Part shown: positions 1 through 7,100 of the stretch, in pieces
How positions within the stretch are numbered: the first letter of the stretch is position 1
Layout: every line of letters begins with the position of its first letter
NCBI RefSeq assembly: GCF_003952665.1
Contig: NZ_CP017946.1
Location: forward strand, 1,798,001 to 1,862,000
Source: Bosea sp. Tri-49
GTDB lineage: Bacteria > Pseudomonadota > Alphaproteobacteria > Rhizobiales > Beijerinckiaceae
Direction of reading: 5' to 3'
Length of the DNA: 64,000 bases
Program-made: the position numbers and the translations under genes
Notes under the pieces: model-generated
Told to the model about the DNA's origin: nothing
Database searches by the model: none
What the model saw: only the letters and a program-made list of their open reading frames with translations

Positions 1-144
1 CCGGACGAGGCCAAGCGCATGGCGCTGCTCGGCAAGCTGCTGAATGTCGCGATGGCGGCGTTCATCCCCTATCCGTTCAAGGTGGTCGGGTCGGAGGTGG
101 AGGCGCAGAGACTGGCGAGCGATTGGCTGCGCAGCGGGGGCTGA
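1..144 (+). CDS. C-terminal fragment of an unrecognised chromosomal protein
   Basis: The window opens inside a reading frame (frame 1) that codes 47 residues and ends at a TGA at 142-144. The visible tail contains LGKLLNVAMAAFIPYPFKVV and ends in RLASDWLRSGG. No family was recognised. It is host DNA because it lies outside the left att repeat, and a strong hairpin terminator follows 26 bases later. Codon use matches the high-GC flank on the right side of the prophage. Confidence 0.6.
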   Translation, partial: PDEAKRMALLGKLLNVAMAAFIPYPFKVVGSEVEAQRLASDWLRSGG

Positions 145-169
145 GGCCTGGGGCGACTAACGATACAAG

Positions 170-198
170 GCCCGCCGGTGCAGACTGGCGGGCATTTT
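170..198 (+). terminator. Rho-independent terminator after the partial gene
   Basis: GCCCGCCGGT (170-179) pairs with ACTGGCGGGC (184-193), giving a 10-bp stem with one G-T wobble and a GCAG loop, followed by ATTTT. It follows the stop of the partial gene. The rest of 199-401 shows no supported gene. Confidence 0.8.
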
Positions 199-401
199 GC
201 GACCGCAAGTGCATACGCAGCCGCGGCAGCTCATTCACCTGGAAGAGGTCCACGCATTGAAGTGTGGGCAGTCTCCCCACCCATGTTCTGTGTTCCATAA
301 GCGCTGGGGAAAACGCTCGCGGCAAGTCGCTGCGTTATGTCCAGATATTACGAACAGTCGCTGTAGAAATTTCAGATTTCTATTTTAGATCAACCACTTA
401 A

Positions 402-431
402 GAAAGTGGCTGGGGGACTAGGATTCGAACC
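402..431. repeat. Left att core, displaced 3' end of tRNA-Gln
   Basis: The 30 bases GAAAGTGGCTGGGGG through GATTCGAACC are identical to 52832-52861. Identity stops at 432, within what would be the T stem of the tRNA, so this copy is a tRNA remnant and not a functional gene. Its hairpin context CCACTT (394-399) / AAGTGG (404-409) is probably the original terminator of the host tRNA. Confidence 0.9.
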
Positions 432-502
432 GAACATGCCAGCTTCCTAAGTCATTGATAAGAATTAATTTTTTAAACTTCTAAGGTCACCGCTAAGGAA
501 AA

Positions 503-526
503 TTGTTACGCAGTTTGTTACACGAC
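503..526 (+). repeat. Putative integrase arm-type sites, left end
   Basis: Two tandem 12-mers, TTGTTACGCAGT and TTGTTACACGAC, lie 71 bp inside the left att core. The same motif occurs as two perfect tandem copies 85 bp inside the right core at 52723-52746, in the same orientation. In the excised circle they would flank the core on both sides, as P and P' arm sites do. The rest of 432-595 shows no supported gene. Confidence 0.6.
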
Positions 527-595
527 TTGGCGATCTGGAGATCCTATAGGACGCCGCCAATTTTGAGCATGAATGCGGCCAGGACCAATGGCCCA

Positions 596-1375
596 TCAGA
601 ACAGGTCGCCTTGGGCTGGCGGCTTGACCGCTGGGAACAGCGCCGGGTCGGTCGGATCATCTTTCTTCACGCCATGCGCGACGATCTCAAGCATCCCGTT
701 GGGCAGCGGTCGTTGCAGCGCCTTCGCCTGCTCCCAGGGTGCCGTCATCCAGGCGGCGCACTCCTCCGGTGTCGTCAGGATCACTGGCATGGCCTTGGGG
801 TGAATCGGCGCTACCTCGGCGTTCGGATCGGTCGTGAGAAAGGCGAAGAGGTCTGCGGTCTCCTCCCCTTTCTTCACCTTGCGTACGCTGGTCCATTGCG
901 GCGCCCAAATCCCGGCGAAGAAGGCAGTGGGGCGGTGCTCGCCGAATGCGAACCAGACATCGCCGCCGGCGTCGCGGTTGAACTCGCTGAAGCTGGTGAA
1001 AGGCACCAGGCAACGGTTCGGCACGTCGAGCCAGCGCTTCCAATGCGAGCTTGAGGTGTTGCGCACGTTGGTCGTGCCGCTATCGGGCTCCATGCGCAGC
1101 AGCAGGTCGAAGTCGACTGGCTTGTTCTTCGCTCGTAGCCTGTCGGCGCGCCTCGTCGCGGCATCGAGCAGCGCCTTCTTCGATGACGGCATGCCCCAGC
1201 GCGTCATCGCCAGGCGCGCCTCGCCATCCTCATTGCGGATGATAGGCGCCTCGTAATCAGGGAAGATGCCGGGCTGGGGCGGCAGGTTGGCGAAATTTGC
1301 ACCGCCATCGTTGAACGGGGCGAACAGCTTGCGCATTGCCTCTACGTTGCGGGTGTGGCTGTAGAGATTACACAT
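596..1375 (-). CDS. SOS response-associated peptidase family protein (SRAP/YedK/HMCES)
   Basis: This 259-aa protein belongs to the SRAP family, whose members form a thiazolidine crosslink to abasic sites in single-stranded DNA and so shield them. The start at 1375 places the catalytic cysteine at position 2 (MCNLYS). Other family residues are visible: N106, E131 in SFSEF, and H192 in the IHPKAMPVIL segment. Its start overlaps the stop of the upstream gene (GATGTGTAA), so translation is probably coupled. The two-gene transcript begins beside a LexA-like box at 1789-1803, which fits the family name. In a phage it could protect replicating DNA during the SOS response. Confidence 0.9.
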   Translation of the reverse strand: MCNLYSHTRNVEAMRKLFAPFNDGGANFANLPPQPGIFPDYEAPIIRNEDGEARLAMTRWGMPSSKKALLDAATRRADRLRAKNKPVDFDLLLRMEPDSGTTNVRNTSSSHWKRWLDVPNRCLVPFTSFSEFNRDAGGDVWFAFGEHRPTAFFAGIWAPQWTSVRKVKKGEETADLFAFLTTDPNAEVAPIHPKAMPVILTTPEECAAWMTAPWEQAKALQRPLPNGMLEIVAHGVKKDDPTDPALFPAVKPPAQGDLF

Positions 1376-1766
1376 CATCGCCCTCGCCAACGCGCCGGCG
1401 GCGTCGCGGCGCCGTTGGCTCGGCCGGGAGCATGTCGCCCTTGCCGCCTTCGATCAACTGCCATTCGAGCAGCGCTGGCGGCAGGTCCGGCGGCCCGACG
1501 CGGCCGATATCTGGCATGTAGGCCCCGCACTTGCGACCGTACTTCTGCGGCTTGTGCGTGCCGCTGTGTGGGTCCCATGGGCAATGCGAGACGAAGACCC
1601 GCAGCAGCCGACGCAGGGGTGCTCGAGTTCCGAATTGAGCAACGCAGTCAGCGAGCCGGGAATCGCCGCCGCGTTCGCAGTGGTGGCACCGAAAGCGGAT
1701 CAGAACCCAGGGATATTCCCGTAGCAAGGTGTCCAAGGTCGGACGCTCTGGCGCCGGTGGTGACAT
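1368..1766 (-). CDS. Hypothetical protein with CxxC pair, cotranscribed with SRAP gene
   Basis: The 132-aa product has an internal FRCHHC motif, further cysteines (NxxC and KCGAY regions), and a basic C-terminal tail (PRRRRRVGEG). Start 1766 (MSPPAPERP) has AGGGAA 8 bases upstream. The pattern suggests a small zinc-binding protein, possibly nucleic-acid binding, but no family was recognised. It is the first gene of the SRAP transcript and shares the LexA-like box, so SOS control is likely. Confidence 0.6.
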   Translation of the reverse strand: MSPPAPERPTLDTLLREYPWVLIRFRCHHCERGGDSRLADCVAQFGTRAPLRRLLRVFVSHCPWDPHSGTHKPQKYGRKCGAYMPDIGRVGPPDLPPALLEWQLIEGGKGDMLPAEPTAPRRRRRVGEGDDV

Positions 1767-1788
1767 AGTCCGCGTTCCCTGATAATGA

Positions 1789-1803
1789 GAACATAAGCGG
1801 AAC
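1789..1803. promoter_or_regulatory. LexA-like SOS box GAAC-N7-GAAC
   Basis: GAAC (1789-1792), seven bases, then GAAC (1800-1803). On the minus strand this reads GTTC-N7-GTTC, the direct-repeat LexA box known from alphaproteobacteria. It sits in the 58-bp divergent interval between the SRAP transcript (minus) and a small plus-strand gene at 1825. A motif of this size is expected about twice by chance in 64 kb, so the support comes from its location upstream of an SOS-type gene. Confidence 0.65.
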
Positions 1804-1824
1804 ATATAGCGTAGGAGTCAAGCC

Positions 1825-2094
1825 ATGCCGAGGCCGCACAGCCCTGCCGGAACTCCCCTGTCATGGGAGCAGATGATGCAGATCATGGTGCCCAAGGATC
1901 GCAGCAAGGTCACCTTTGCTAATGTCGCCGACGATTTCGGCCCGGAACGAACCCACACCTTCGATCCGCCTTACGATATGGAGCCCAACCGCGGTTATTC
2001 GTTCTGGATCACGGCCGACGGCAAGCCGCAGCTCTGGCTGGTCGAGCAGCGCGGGGACCTCGGCTACTACTTCGTGCGGGAAGCCCGCGCGTGA
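1825..2094 (+). CDS. Hypothetical protein, 89 aa
   Basis: A well-placed AGGAG (7 bases upstream) precedes the ATG. The protein has no signal peptide or membrane segment and is rich in aromatic and charged residues (RGYSFWITADGKPQLWLVEQ). No family was recognised. It is divergent from the SRAP transcript and its promoter shares the LexA-like box interval, so it may also respond to DNA damage. Confidence 0.55.
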   Translation: MPRPHSPAGTPLSWEQMMQIMVPKDRSKVTFANVADDFGPERTHTFDPPYDMEPNRGYSFWITADGKPQLWLVEQRGDLGYYFVREARA

Positions 2095-2130
2095 AGAAGA
2101 CCAGCGACCTCAACTGATGCGCCGGCGCCG

Positions 2131-2409
2131 ATGAGCCGAGCAGATAGAAACCCGCGCCGCGCCTATAACAAGGACGGCAGCATGATGCAGCCTGCGACCG
2201 TCGGTTCCGACCGGCGACTCGGGCACACGCGTGCTGAGGTCTGGTGCAATGATTGCCTCAACCATGCTGAGATCAGGATGGAAGGCCTGCCCGATGATCT
2301 TCCGATTCCGGATATCTGCCTGCGCTACCGATGCTCGAAATGCGGCAGCAAGAACCTGATGTCGCGCGGCAGCATCGACGAGCACTATGAGGTCACCCAG
2401 AAACGGTGA
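2131..2409 (+). CDS. Small zinc-ribbon-like protein, 92 aa
   Basis: Two cysteine pairs, CNDC (about residue 39) and CSKC (about residue 70), suggest a zinc ribbon. The sequence between them is short and polar. It starts 36 bases after the stop of the 1825 gene on the same strand and probably shares its transcript. No strong ribosome site is visible. Function unknown; this fold is often used for nucleic-acid or protein binding in small phage genes. Confidence 0.55.
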   Translation: MSRADRNPRRAYNKDGSMMQPATVGSDRRLGHTRAEVWCNDCLNHAEIRMEGLPDDLPIPDICLRYRCSKCGSKNLMSRGSIDEHYEVTQKR

Positions 2410-2454
2410 GGTCTCAGTTTTTTCAAACCGCGCCTAACGCCCGGTCATTCATGG

Positions 2455-4665
2455 CTACCCCCCCCCGAGGGAGGGGGTAACGCGGGCTGGGCGATCGCGA
2501 GCACGGATAGATGTTTCGTCGGTCAGAATCAGCGGCAGAGGCACAGCAGCATTCCTCTGTTTTGAGTCCGCCTCATGCTCATCGAGATCCTGCTCCAAGG
2601 ACCGAATGGCATCCAGATGTGTCGCCATCGCACGTTCGAGAAGCTGGCGTACACCGAGTACTGCCCACTTAGTTCCAGGTTGCACGTTCTTGATCTTTTC
2701 TAGCAGAAGAAACTGGCTATCGGTTGGCTTCTGCGCGTCAGGCATCGCACCGATCAGAAACCCGTGAACAGTGAGTGGACGACCTAATTCTGTCACCGCA
2801 TAGTTAGACAGTTTCGCCATATAGGTTTCGAGTTGGGTCAGATGCTCATTGTCGAGCGGGATGCTGGGGCTCTTGAGCTCAACGACGTTTAGTACATGCG
2901 GAGCGGCACTATCGGCCATGACGAAAACAAGATCTGGCCTAGTCGAATCTTCTAACGCTGCGAATTCGTCGACGCCCAGGTGCTTAGCAAGAGCAGTCGA
3001 GACTTTTGTAAGGTCATGATCGCTGGTCAGGTATCGTGAGTATTCCGCTTTAATGAGCCAAGGATCGTCCTTAAGGATCGTGTGTAGGCTCTTTTCGATG
3101 CCCTTTTTTTTCCAAAGCTCATACTCGCCGCGATCAATCAAAGTCGTCAGCGCGGTGATAGCACTGCGCCGCCCGCGATAGAGTTTCAGCGCATCGTTCT
3201 TCTCGATGTCGGCAAGCTCTGCGAGATGGCCGGCGATAACCGTTAGCGACTTGGGATCGTGCCCGAGCTCGGTCAACCGAATAAGAACATCGCCGGCATT
3301 CATCGTGTCGATCATTAAGGGCGCTAGCTCGCGAAATTCTTCGCTCGCATAGCCGTGCATAGAGCCCAATGTGCGAAGCATCTTGCGCGCCGAAGCCCTT
3401 GTCTTGGTAGGCAAACGCTCAAGAACGCGAACGTAGGATTGGGTCTCTTCGGCGCTATCGAGCTGCTCCTCAGCAACTCCTTCGCGCCACCGAGCATGGT
3501 GCGCAAGCGCGATGCGCATCTGGTCTTCGACGAAGGCGATCAGCGCCCGCACGACCTCATTATCCTGCCGAAGCTGCGTCCGGTTGGTATTGACCAAATC
3601 GACACCGTGCCGATCGACCTCATCGGCGCGCACAATGCATTCCATGTAGCTCTGGCTGTGGAAGTTGTGCATGCCGGTGGGCAAGTCGAATAGCGACGGG
3701 CCGGCAGCGAGCCTGCCGTTGCAGTAGATTCGAGCACCTCTTTGCGAGACTGGCAGATGTTCGCCACGTGGGCGAAACCCGACAATGAACTGGACCGGAA
3801 GCTCGATGATGCCATCGATGTTAAGCACGGCCTCGGACAGGTCGCCGCGCGACATACCTTCGGGATAAATAAACTCGTAAGTCGGCGCTGGCGCCTCGAC
3901 GATTTCGCTGTTGATGCGAACGGCCATCTGAGTCGGCTCAATGCCAAAAAAAGCTTCGCCGATGGTATGCCGGATTGTGTCGAGTGAATGCTTGACCGCA
4001 TCCGCTTTAAGCCCGGAAAGGATGATGCGCGTACCCTGCGCTTCCGGGTCGAGTCCATATTCGTAGCTCGCTGGGATGCGGATGTTGGCCAGATCCACGG
4101 CGTGCTCGATCTGCCCATAGTCCATAACGAAGGTCGTCGCGTAGTTTTCTCCACGGCGCTTCGTGCGGATCGTGACCGTAACCGCAGCACCAAAGCCGGC
4201 TAGTTTGCCCAGGCCTTTGCGGCCCATGACATTGCGACCGCCGCTTTCGGTCTTCAGCACAGTCTCATTGCCCGTCCCGTCGTCTCGCCGCTTGCGGTTT
4301 AGCGGCAGGAACTTGTGTTCGATCTCGTGCGGCGACATGCCGTGCCCATCGTCCTCGACGATCACGGTGATTTCGTTCGGCAGCGGCGTCAGCAACACCT
4401 TGAAAGGATCGCGCTTGCCGTCGGCTACCTCCGCCTTAGCCAGCGCGCGCAGCTTCGCACGCGCCTCACCGATCGCCTCGATCGGGATGGTGATGTTGAC
4501 CTGCTTGGCATCGCCATCGAAGGCATTCGCGACAAACTCGACCAGGCATTTGCCGATGGTCGTATACATGTTGATGCCGAGCGCCTCGAGCATGCCTCCT
4601 TGCACGCTCATAGGGAATTCGGCGGGCAGATCGGGAGCAGATGCGGATTCGGCGACTGTGCTCAT
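2455..4665 (-). CDS. GHKL ATPase fused to PD-(D/E)XK nuclease, restriction-type effector
   Basis: The protein is 736 aa from ATG 4665 (GTG at 4674 would add three residues). The N-terminal third is a GHKL ATPase: N-box E-N-D in LVEFVANAFDGD (about 44-55), DDGHGM (about 105-110) and GRKGLGKLAGFG (about 148-159). The last 150 residues hold a PD-(D/E)XK nuclease: RPD (about 576-578), VVELK (about 594-598) and a downstream Q in LTQLETYM. The segment SLHTILKDDPWLI before it recalls Shedu-type nucleases. It ends in a glycine run encoded by a G-rich tract. It lies 62 bases after a C5 methyltransferase gene, with an HTH gene beyond. MutL/MORC-like ATPase-nuclease proteins paired with methylases are known from genome surveys as restriction systems; that role here is inferred. 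Confidence 0.8.
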   Translation of the reverse strand: MSTVAESASAPDLPAEFPMSVQGGMLEALGINMYTTIGKCLVEFVANAFDGDAKQVNITIPIEAIGEARAKLRALAKAEVADGKRDPFKVLLTPLPNEITVIVEDDGHGMSPHEIEHKFLPLNRKRRDDGTGNETVLKTESGGRNVMGRKGLGKLAGFGAAVTVTIRTKRRGENYATTFVMDYGQIEHAVDLANIRIPASYEYGLDPEAQGTRIILSGLKADAVKHSLDTIRHTIGEAFFGIEPTQMAVRINSEIVEAPAPTYEFIYPEGMSRGDLSEAVLNIDGIIELPVQFIVGFRPRGEHLPVSQRGARIYCNGRLAAGPSLFDLPTGMHNFHSQSYMECIVRADEVDRHGVDLVNTNRTQLRQDNEVVRALIAFVEDQMRIALAHHARWREGVAEEQLDSAEETQSYVRVLERLPTKTRASARKMLRTLGSMHGYASEEFRELAPLMIDTMNAGDVLIRLTELGHDPKSLTVIAGHLAELADIEKNDALKLYRGRRSAITALTTLIDRGEYELWKKKGIEKSLHTILKDDPWLIKAEYSRYLTSDHDLTKVSTALAKHLGVDEFAALEDSTRPDLVFVMADSAAPHVLNVVELKSPSIPLDNEHLTQLETYMAKLSNYAVTELGRPLTVHGFLIGAMPDAQKPTDSQFLLLEKIKNVQPGTKWAVLGVRQLLERAMATHLDAIRSLEQDLDEHEADSKQRNAAVPLPLILTDETSIRARDRPARVTPSLGGG

Positions 4666-4727
4666 AAGCAACACATTGCGCGAAATTCGCGTGCGGGCAA
4701 ACAGGTAGTTGTGCCGGTTTGCCGCGC

Positions 4728-5738
4728 TTATGCGGCCTTGTCGACAAGATCGCGGTGCTGGGAGAAAACTTGCGCTAGGGAAACGGCAACGGCGGTCGCG
4801 AGCGGGATTGGAACGCCGTTGCCGATCTGGCGGGCGACCGGATAGTTCTTACCCTCGAAGATCCAACTGTCTGGCACACCTTGCAGACGCGCACCCTCAC
4901 GAAGCGACAGGCAGCGGTTTTCGAAGGGATGCAGATAGCGGCCCTTGGAGGGATTTTGAAAGGTGCAGCGCAAAGTATTTGCCGGCTCGGACGGATTGAT
5001 CCGCCCCCAGACGTCGGTCGCCTGACACCCGACCCGCGCCCAAGACGGCGGGCAAAGGTCCGGCCGATCGCGCATGATGTCGCGCTTATCGCCATTGGGC
5101 GGTACAAGAACAATCCGCTCCGCGGCGATACCCGCGGGCGTTGGCCAACGGTGCATTGGATCGTCGGGGACAATTGGCGCGAAAAGCGCGTCGCCCGCAG
5201 AGATACGCAGGCTGCCCGCCTGCGGACGTGGGACCGTGCCGATCCGAGAGGCGACGGTAAAAGCGCGCCGCCGCAGCTGGGGCGTGCCGAATTCAAACGC
5301 TTCCAATTCCCAAGTTTGGATCCGAAATCCTAAAGATCCAAGCCGCCGCGCCAGGCGACGCCATTGCGCGGACCTCAGAAATGGCGGGACATTCTCGACG
5401 ACTACGAGCGACGGAGAGGCGGCCTCGATCCACGGCAGGATCGCCAAGCTAAGATCATTTCTGATGTCCGTGGGATCGCGCCTGCCGAGAGTGCTGAAGC
5501 CTTGGCAAGGGGGGCCAGCGATGAGGACGTCCGCCTTCGGAACGGCGGTCGCATCCGTGACCGAGCCGCGAACTGCGCAGGGTGAGACGTTGCGGCAGTA
5601 GGACGCAACAGCCTCCCGGTCCAGATCGATGGCCAGCACGGGATTGAACCCCGCCCGCATCATCCCCGCACTGAAAAGCCCGGCTCCGGCGAACAGGTCG
5701 ATGAACGTCGGCGCCACGGATCGCTCCATCCTTGCCAT
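4728..5738 (-). CDS. DNA (cytosine-5)-methyltransferase
   Basis: All key C5-methylase motifs are present in order: motif I FIDLFAGAGLFSAGM, motif IV GPPCQGFS with the catalytic cysteine, motif VI VENVP, motif VIII TPQLRRRAF, a target-recognition stretch of about 90 residues, and motifs IX and X ending in QIGNGVPIPLA. At about 336 aa it has normal length. The start is uncertain: ATGs at 5744, 5738 and 5729 all precede motif I, and none has a clear ribosome site. It is the upstream partner of the GHKL-nuclease gene, so it presumably protects self DNA from that nuclease. Target sequence unknown. Confidence 0.92.
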   Translation of the reverse strand: MARMERSVAPTFIDLFAGAGLFSAGMMRAGFNPVLAIDLDREAVASYCRNVSPCAVRGSVTDATAVPKADVLIAGPPCQGFSTLGRRDPTDIRNDLSLAILPWIEAASPSLVVVENVPPFLRSAQWRRLARRLGSLGFRIQTWELEAFEFGTPQLRRRAFTVASRIGTVPRPQAGSLRISAGDALFAPIVPDDPMHRWPTPAGIAAERIVLVPPNGDKRDIMRDRPDLCPPSWARVGCQATDVWGRINPSEPANTLRCTFQNPSKGRYLHPFENRCLSLREGARLQGVPDSWIFEGKNYPVARQIGNGVPIPLATAVAVSLAQVFSQHRDLVDKAA

Positions 5739-5744
5739 GATCAT

Positions 5745-5758
5745 TATATATTCATATA
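5745..5758. promoter_or_regulatory. Candidate operator between HTH and methyltransferase genes
   Basis: TATAT (5745-5749), four bases, ATATA (5754-5758): a dyad in an AT-rich patch within the short divergent interval. Position and shape suit binding by the adjacent HTH protein or a -10 element. Inferred from position only. Confidence 0.4.
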
Positions 5759-5786
5759 GATACTGCGCAAGGGACGAGAGACTTCC

Positions 5787-6134
5787 GTGATGGCGCATCA
5801 CGAACCGTTAAGCGTAGTTGAAAGACAACGTATCACTGAGACGGTTACCGAATTCTTACGGACCCAGGGGCTTTCGCCTACCTCACTGGCTAAACGCGTC
5901 GGCGTCGCCCAGCCATTTGTGTGGAACGTGGCGAATGGTAATTTTCAGAAAATGACACCACGTCTTCGCCGCCTCGTCCAATATATCCATATGAAAACAG
6001 GCACTGCTGACCCAGGCGTGGATGGCGTCCGGGATGCCATCGATCGCTTCGTCGCATCAGGCGGCGACCTGCTTATGCTGAGGTCAAGCATCGACATGCT
6101 GACGGCTGCACTCGCGACGGAGCACAAGTTTTAG
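5787..6134 (+). CDS. XRE-like HTH protein, probable controller of the RM-like cassette
   Basis: The 115-aa protein has a helix-turn-helix near residues 33-50 (LSPTSLAKRVGVAQPFVWNV) followed by an unassigned helical C-terminus. The start is GTG 5787 or ATG 5790, with AAGGGA upstream. It is transcribed away from the methyltransferase gene, and a dyad lies between them. Small HTH controllers that time methylase and nuclease expression are standard in type II restriction systems, and that role is inferred here. Base composition is less GC-rich than in the neighbouring phage genes. Confidence 0.7.
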   Translation: MMAHHEPLSVVERQRITETVTEFLRTQGLSPTSLAKRVGVAQPFVWNVANGNFQKMTPRLRRLVQYIHMKTGTADPGVDGVRDAIDRFVASGGDLLMLRSSIDMLTAALATEHKF

Positions 6135-6220
6135 GTAATTGCTCGTTGTCCGATAAATGACAGCAGCGCAGGGCGTTTTGCGAAGGGCGAATTATGGCCT
6201 CAGCGATACGGGAACGGGGG

Positions 6221-6442
6221 CTAAGCCAAAACCGATTGCCGATATCGCTCGATGGCGCGCCGGATTAGTTCGTCCTCGTCTTCAGCTACCGCCGAAAAGC
6301 TTGCCACGATGTAGGCAAGCCGAACGCGCTCTCGCTCGTCATATCCCTCAGGCACGCTCGATTTGATTTCGTCCCAAGCGGCGTCCAGCGCCGCGCCTGC
6401 CCGAGCCAGGTCAGCCGGGTCGGTCAGCGATGAAAATGGCAT
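6221..6442 (-). CDS. Small conserved-type helical protein, 73 aa
   Basis: The sequence is acidic and helical (RLAYIVASFSAVAEDEDELI) with no cysteines or membrane segment. The ATG at 6442 is preceded by GGGGGAAG at good spacing. It resembles small uncharacterised proteins found repeatedly in rhizobial genomes, but no function is known to me. It stands alone on the minus strand between the RM-like cassette and the late-operon terminator. Confidence 0.55.
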   Translation of the reverse strand: MPFSSLTDPADLARAGAALDAAWDEIKSSVPEGYDERERVRLAYIVASFSAVAEDEDELIRRAIERYRQSVLA

Positions 6443-6510
6443 CTCTTCCCCCGCAAAACCGCCAAAATCAGGCCGATCTAAAGTCCTTTAGATCGGCGGG
6501 AAGAGCAAAC

Positions 6511-6546
6511 AAAAAACCCCGCCGGCGCGAATCGGCGGGGCTTTTT
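6511..6546 (-). terminator. Terminator of the minus-strand late operon, possibly bidirectional
   Basis: An 8-bp stem CCCCGCCG (6517-6524) / CGGCGGGG (6533-6540) is flanked by AAAAAA on the left and CTTTTT on the right, so it has a U tract in either direction. It begins at the stop codon of the kinase gene, the last gene of the long minus-strand late region. Confidence 0.9.
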
Positions 6547-7100
6547 CATGCGAGCGCCTCTTCAAGCGCCATCTGGATCTCGCGGTCATTCCCCACGCAT
6601 TTGTCCGGCAGGAAGTCGAGCGCCTCGCTCGGATGACTGAAGCCGCTCTTCGAGCCAGCACCTCGCCGCAACAGCATGACCACCCGACCGCCGAGCGCTC
6701 GGATTGGTGCCGCCTCATTAGCGAAGCGGACATCGTCGCAGACGATCCGCAGGGGCCTGTCGTCGACCAGGGCTTCCTCCAGGTGCCGCGCCACGGCCCG
6801 GCGCCAGGCGTTGACCCAGAGATCCGGCCCCAGCATCTGGCGGCCGAACTCGGTGCCGAGCAGCTGCATGAACTGCCTTGGCGTCTTGCCGCAGAGCGCT
6901 TCGCAGGGTTCTTCCTTGAGCGATCCGGACATCTCGGCTGGGGTGAGCCCGAAAGCCGCCGCCATCGCCTTGAGCGGGCCGGCGAACGGCACGCGGACGA
7001 AGCCGTGGTGCTCAACGAGATACTCCGCCAGCGTGGTCTTGCCGCTGCCGGCGAGCCCGCAGAACCCGATGACTGCGCTTTGATCAGCTGCCAACATCAT
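6546..7100 (-). CDS. P-loop deoxynucleoside monophosphate kinase-like protein
   Basis: The protein is 184 aa from ATG 7100, which overlaps the preceding stop as ATGA. A Walker A motif (GLAGSGKTT) lies near residue 17, followed by AEYLVEHHGF and an internal RIVCDDVRF, the layout of phage dNMP kinases. Such enzymes phosphorylate deoxynucleotides for phage DNA synthesis. Its place at the end of the late region is unusual for that job; a role as a general P-loop nucleotide kinase cannot be excluded. Confidence 0.65.
   Translation of the reverse strand: MMLAADQSAVIGFCGLAGSGKTTLAEYLVEHHGFVRVPFAGPLKAMAAAFGLTPAEMSGSLKEEPCEALCGKTPRQFMQLLGTEFGRQMLGPDLWVNAWRRAVARHLEEALVDDRPLRIVCDDVRFANEAAPIRALGGRVVMLLRRGAGSKSGFSHPSEALDFLPDKCVGNDREIQMALEEALA

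Noticed and set aside
402..431. A second tRNA or tRNA pseudogene
   Set aside because: Only the 3' 25 nt are present; it is the displaced tRNA end of the att duplication.
2455..4665. MutL mismatch-repair protein
   Set aside because: The GHKL part is shared, but the C-terminal PD-(D/E)XK nuclease, the linked methylase and the absence of MutL transducer signature speak for a restriction-type protein.
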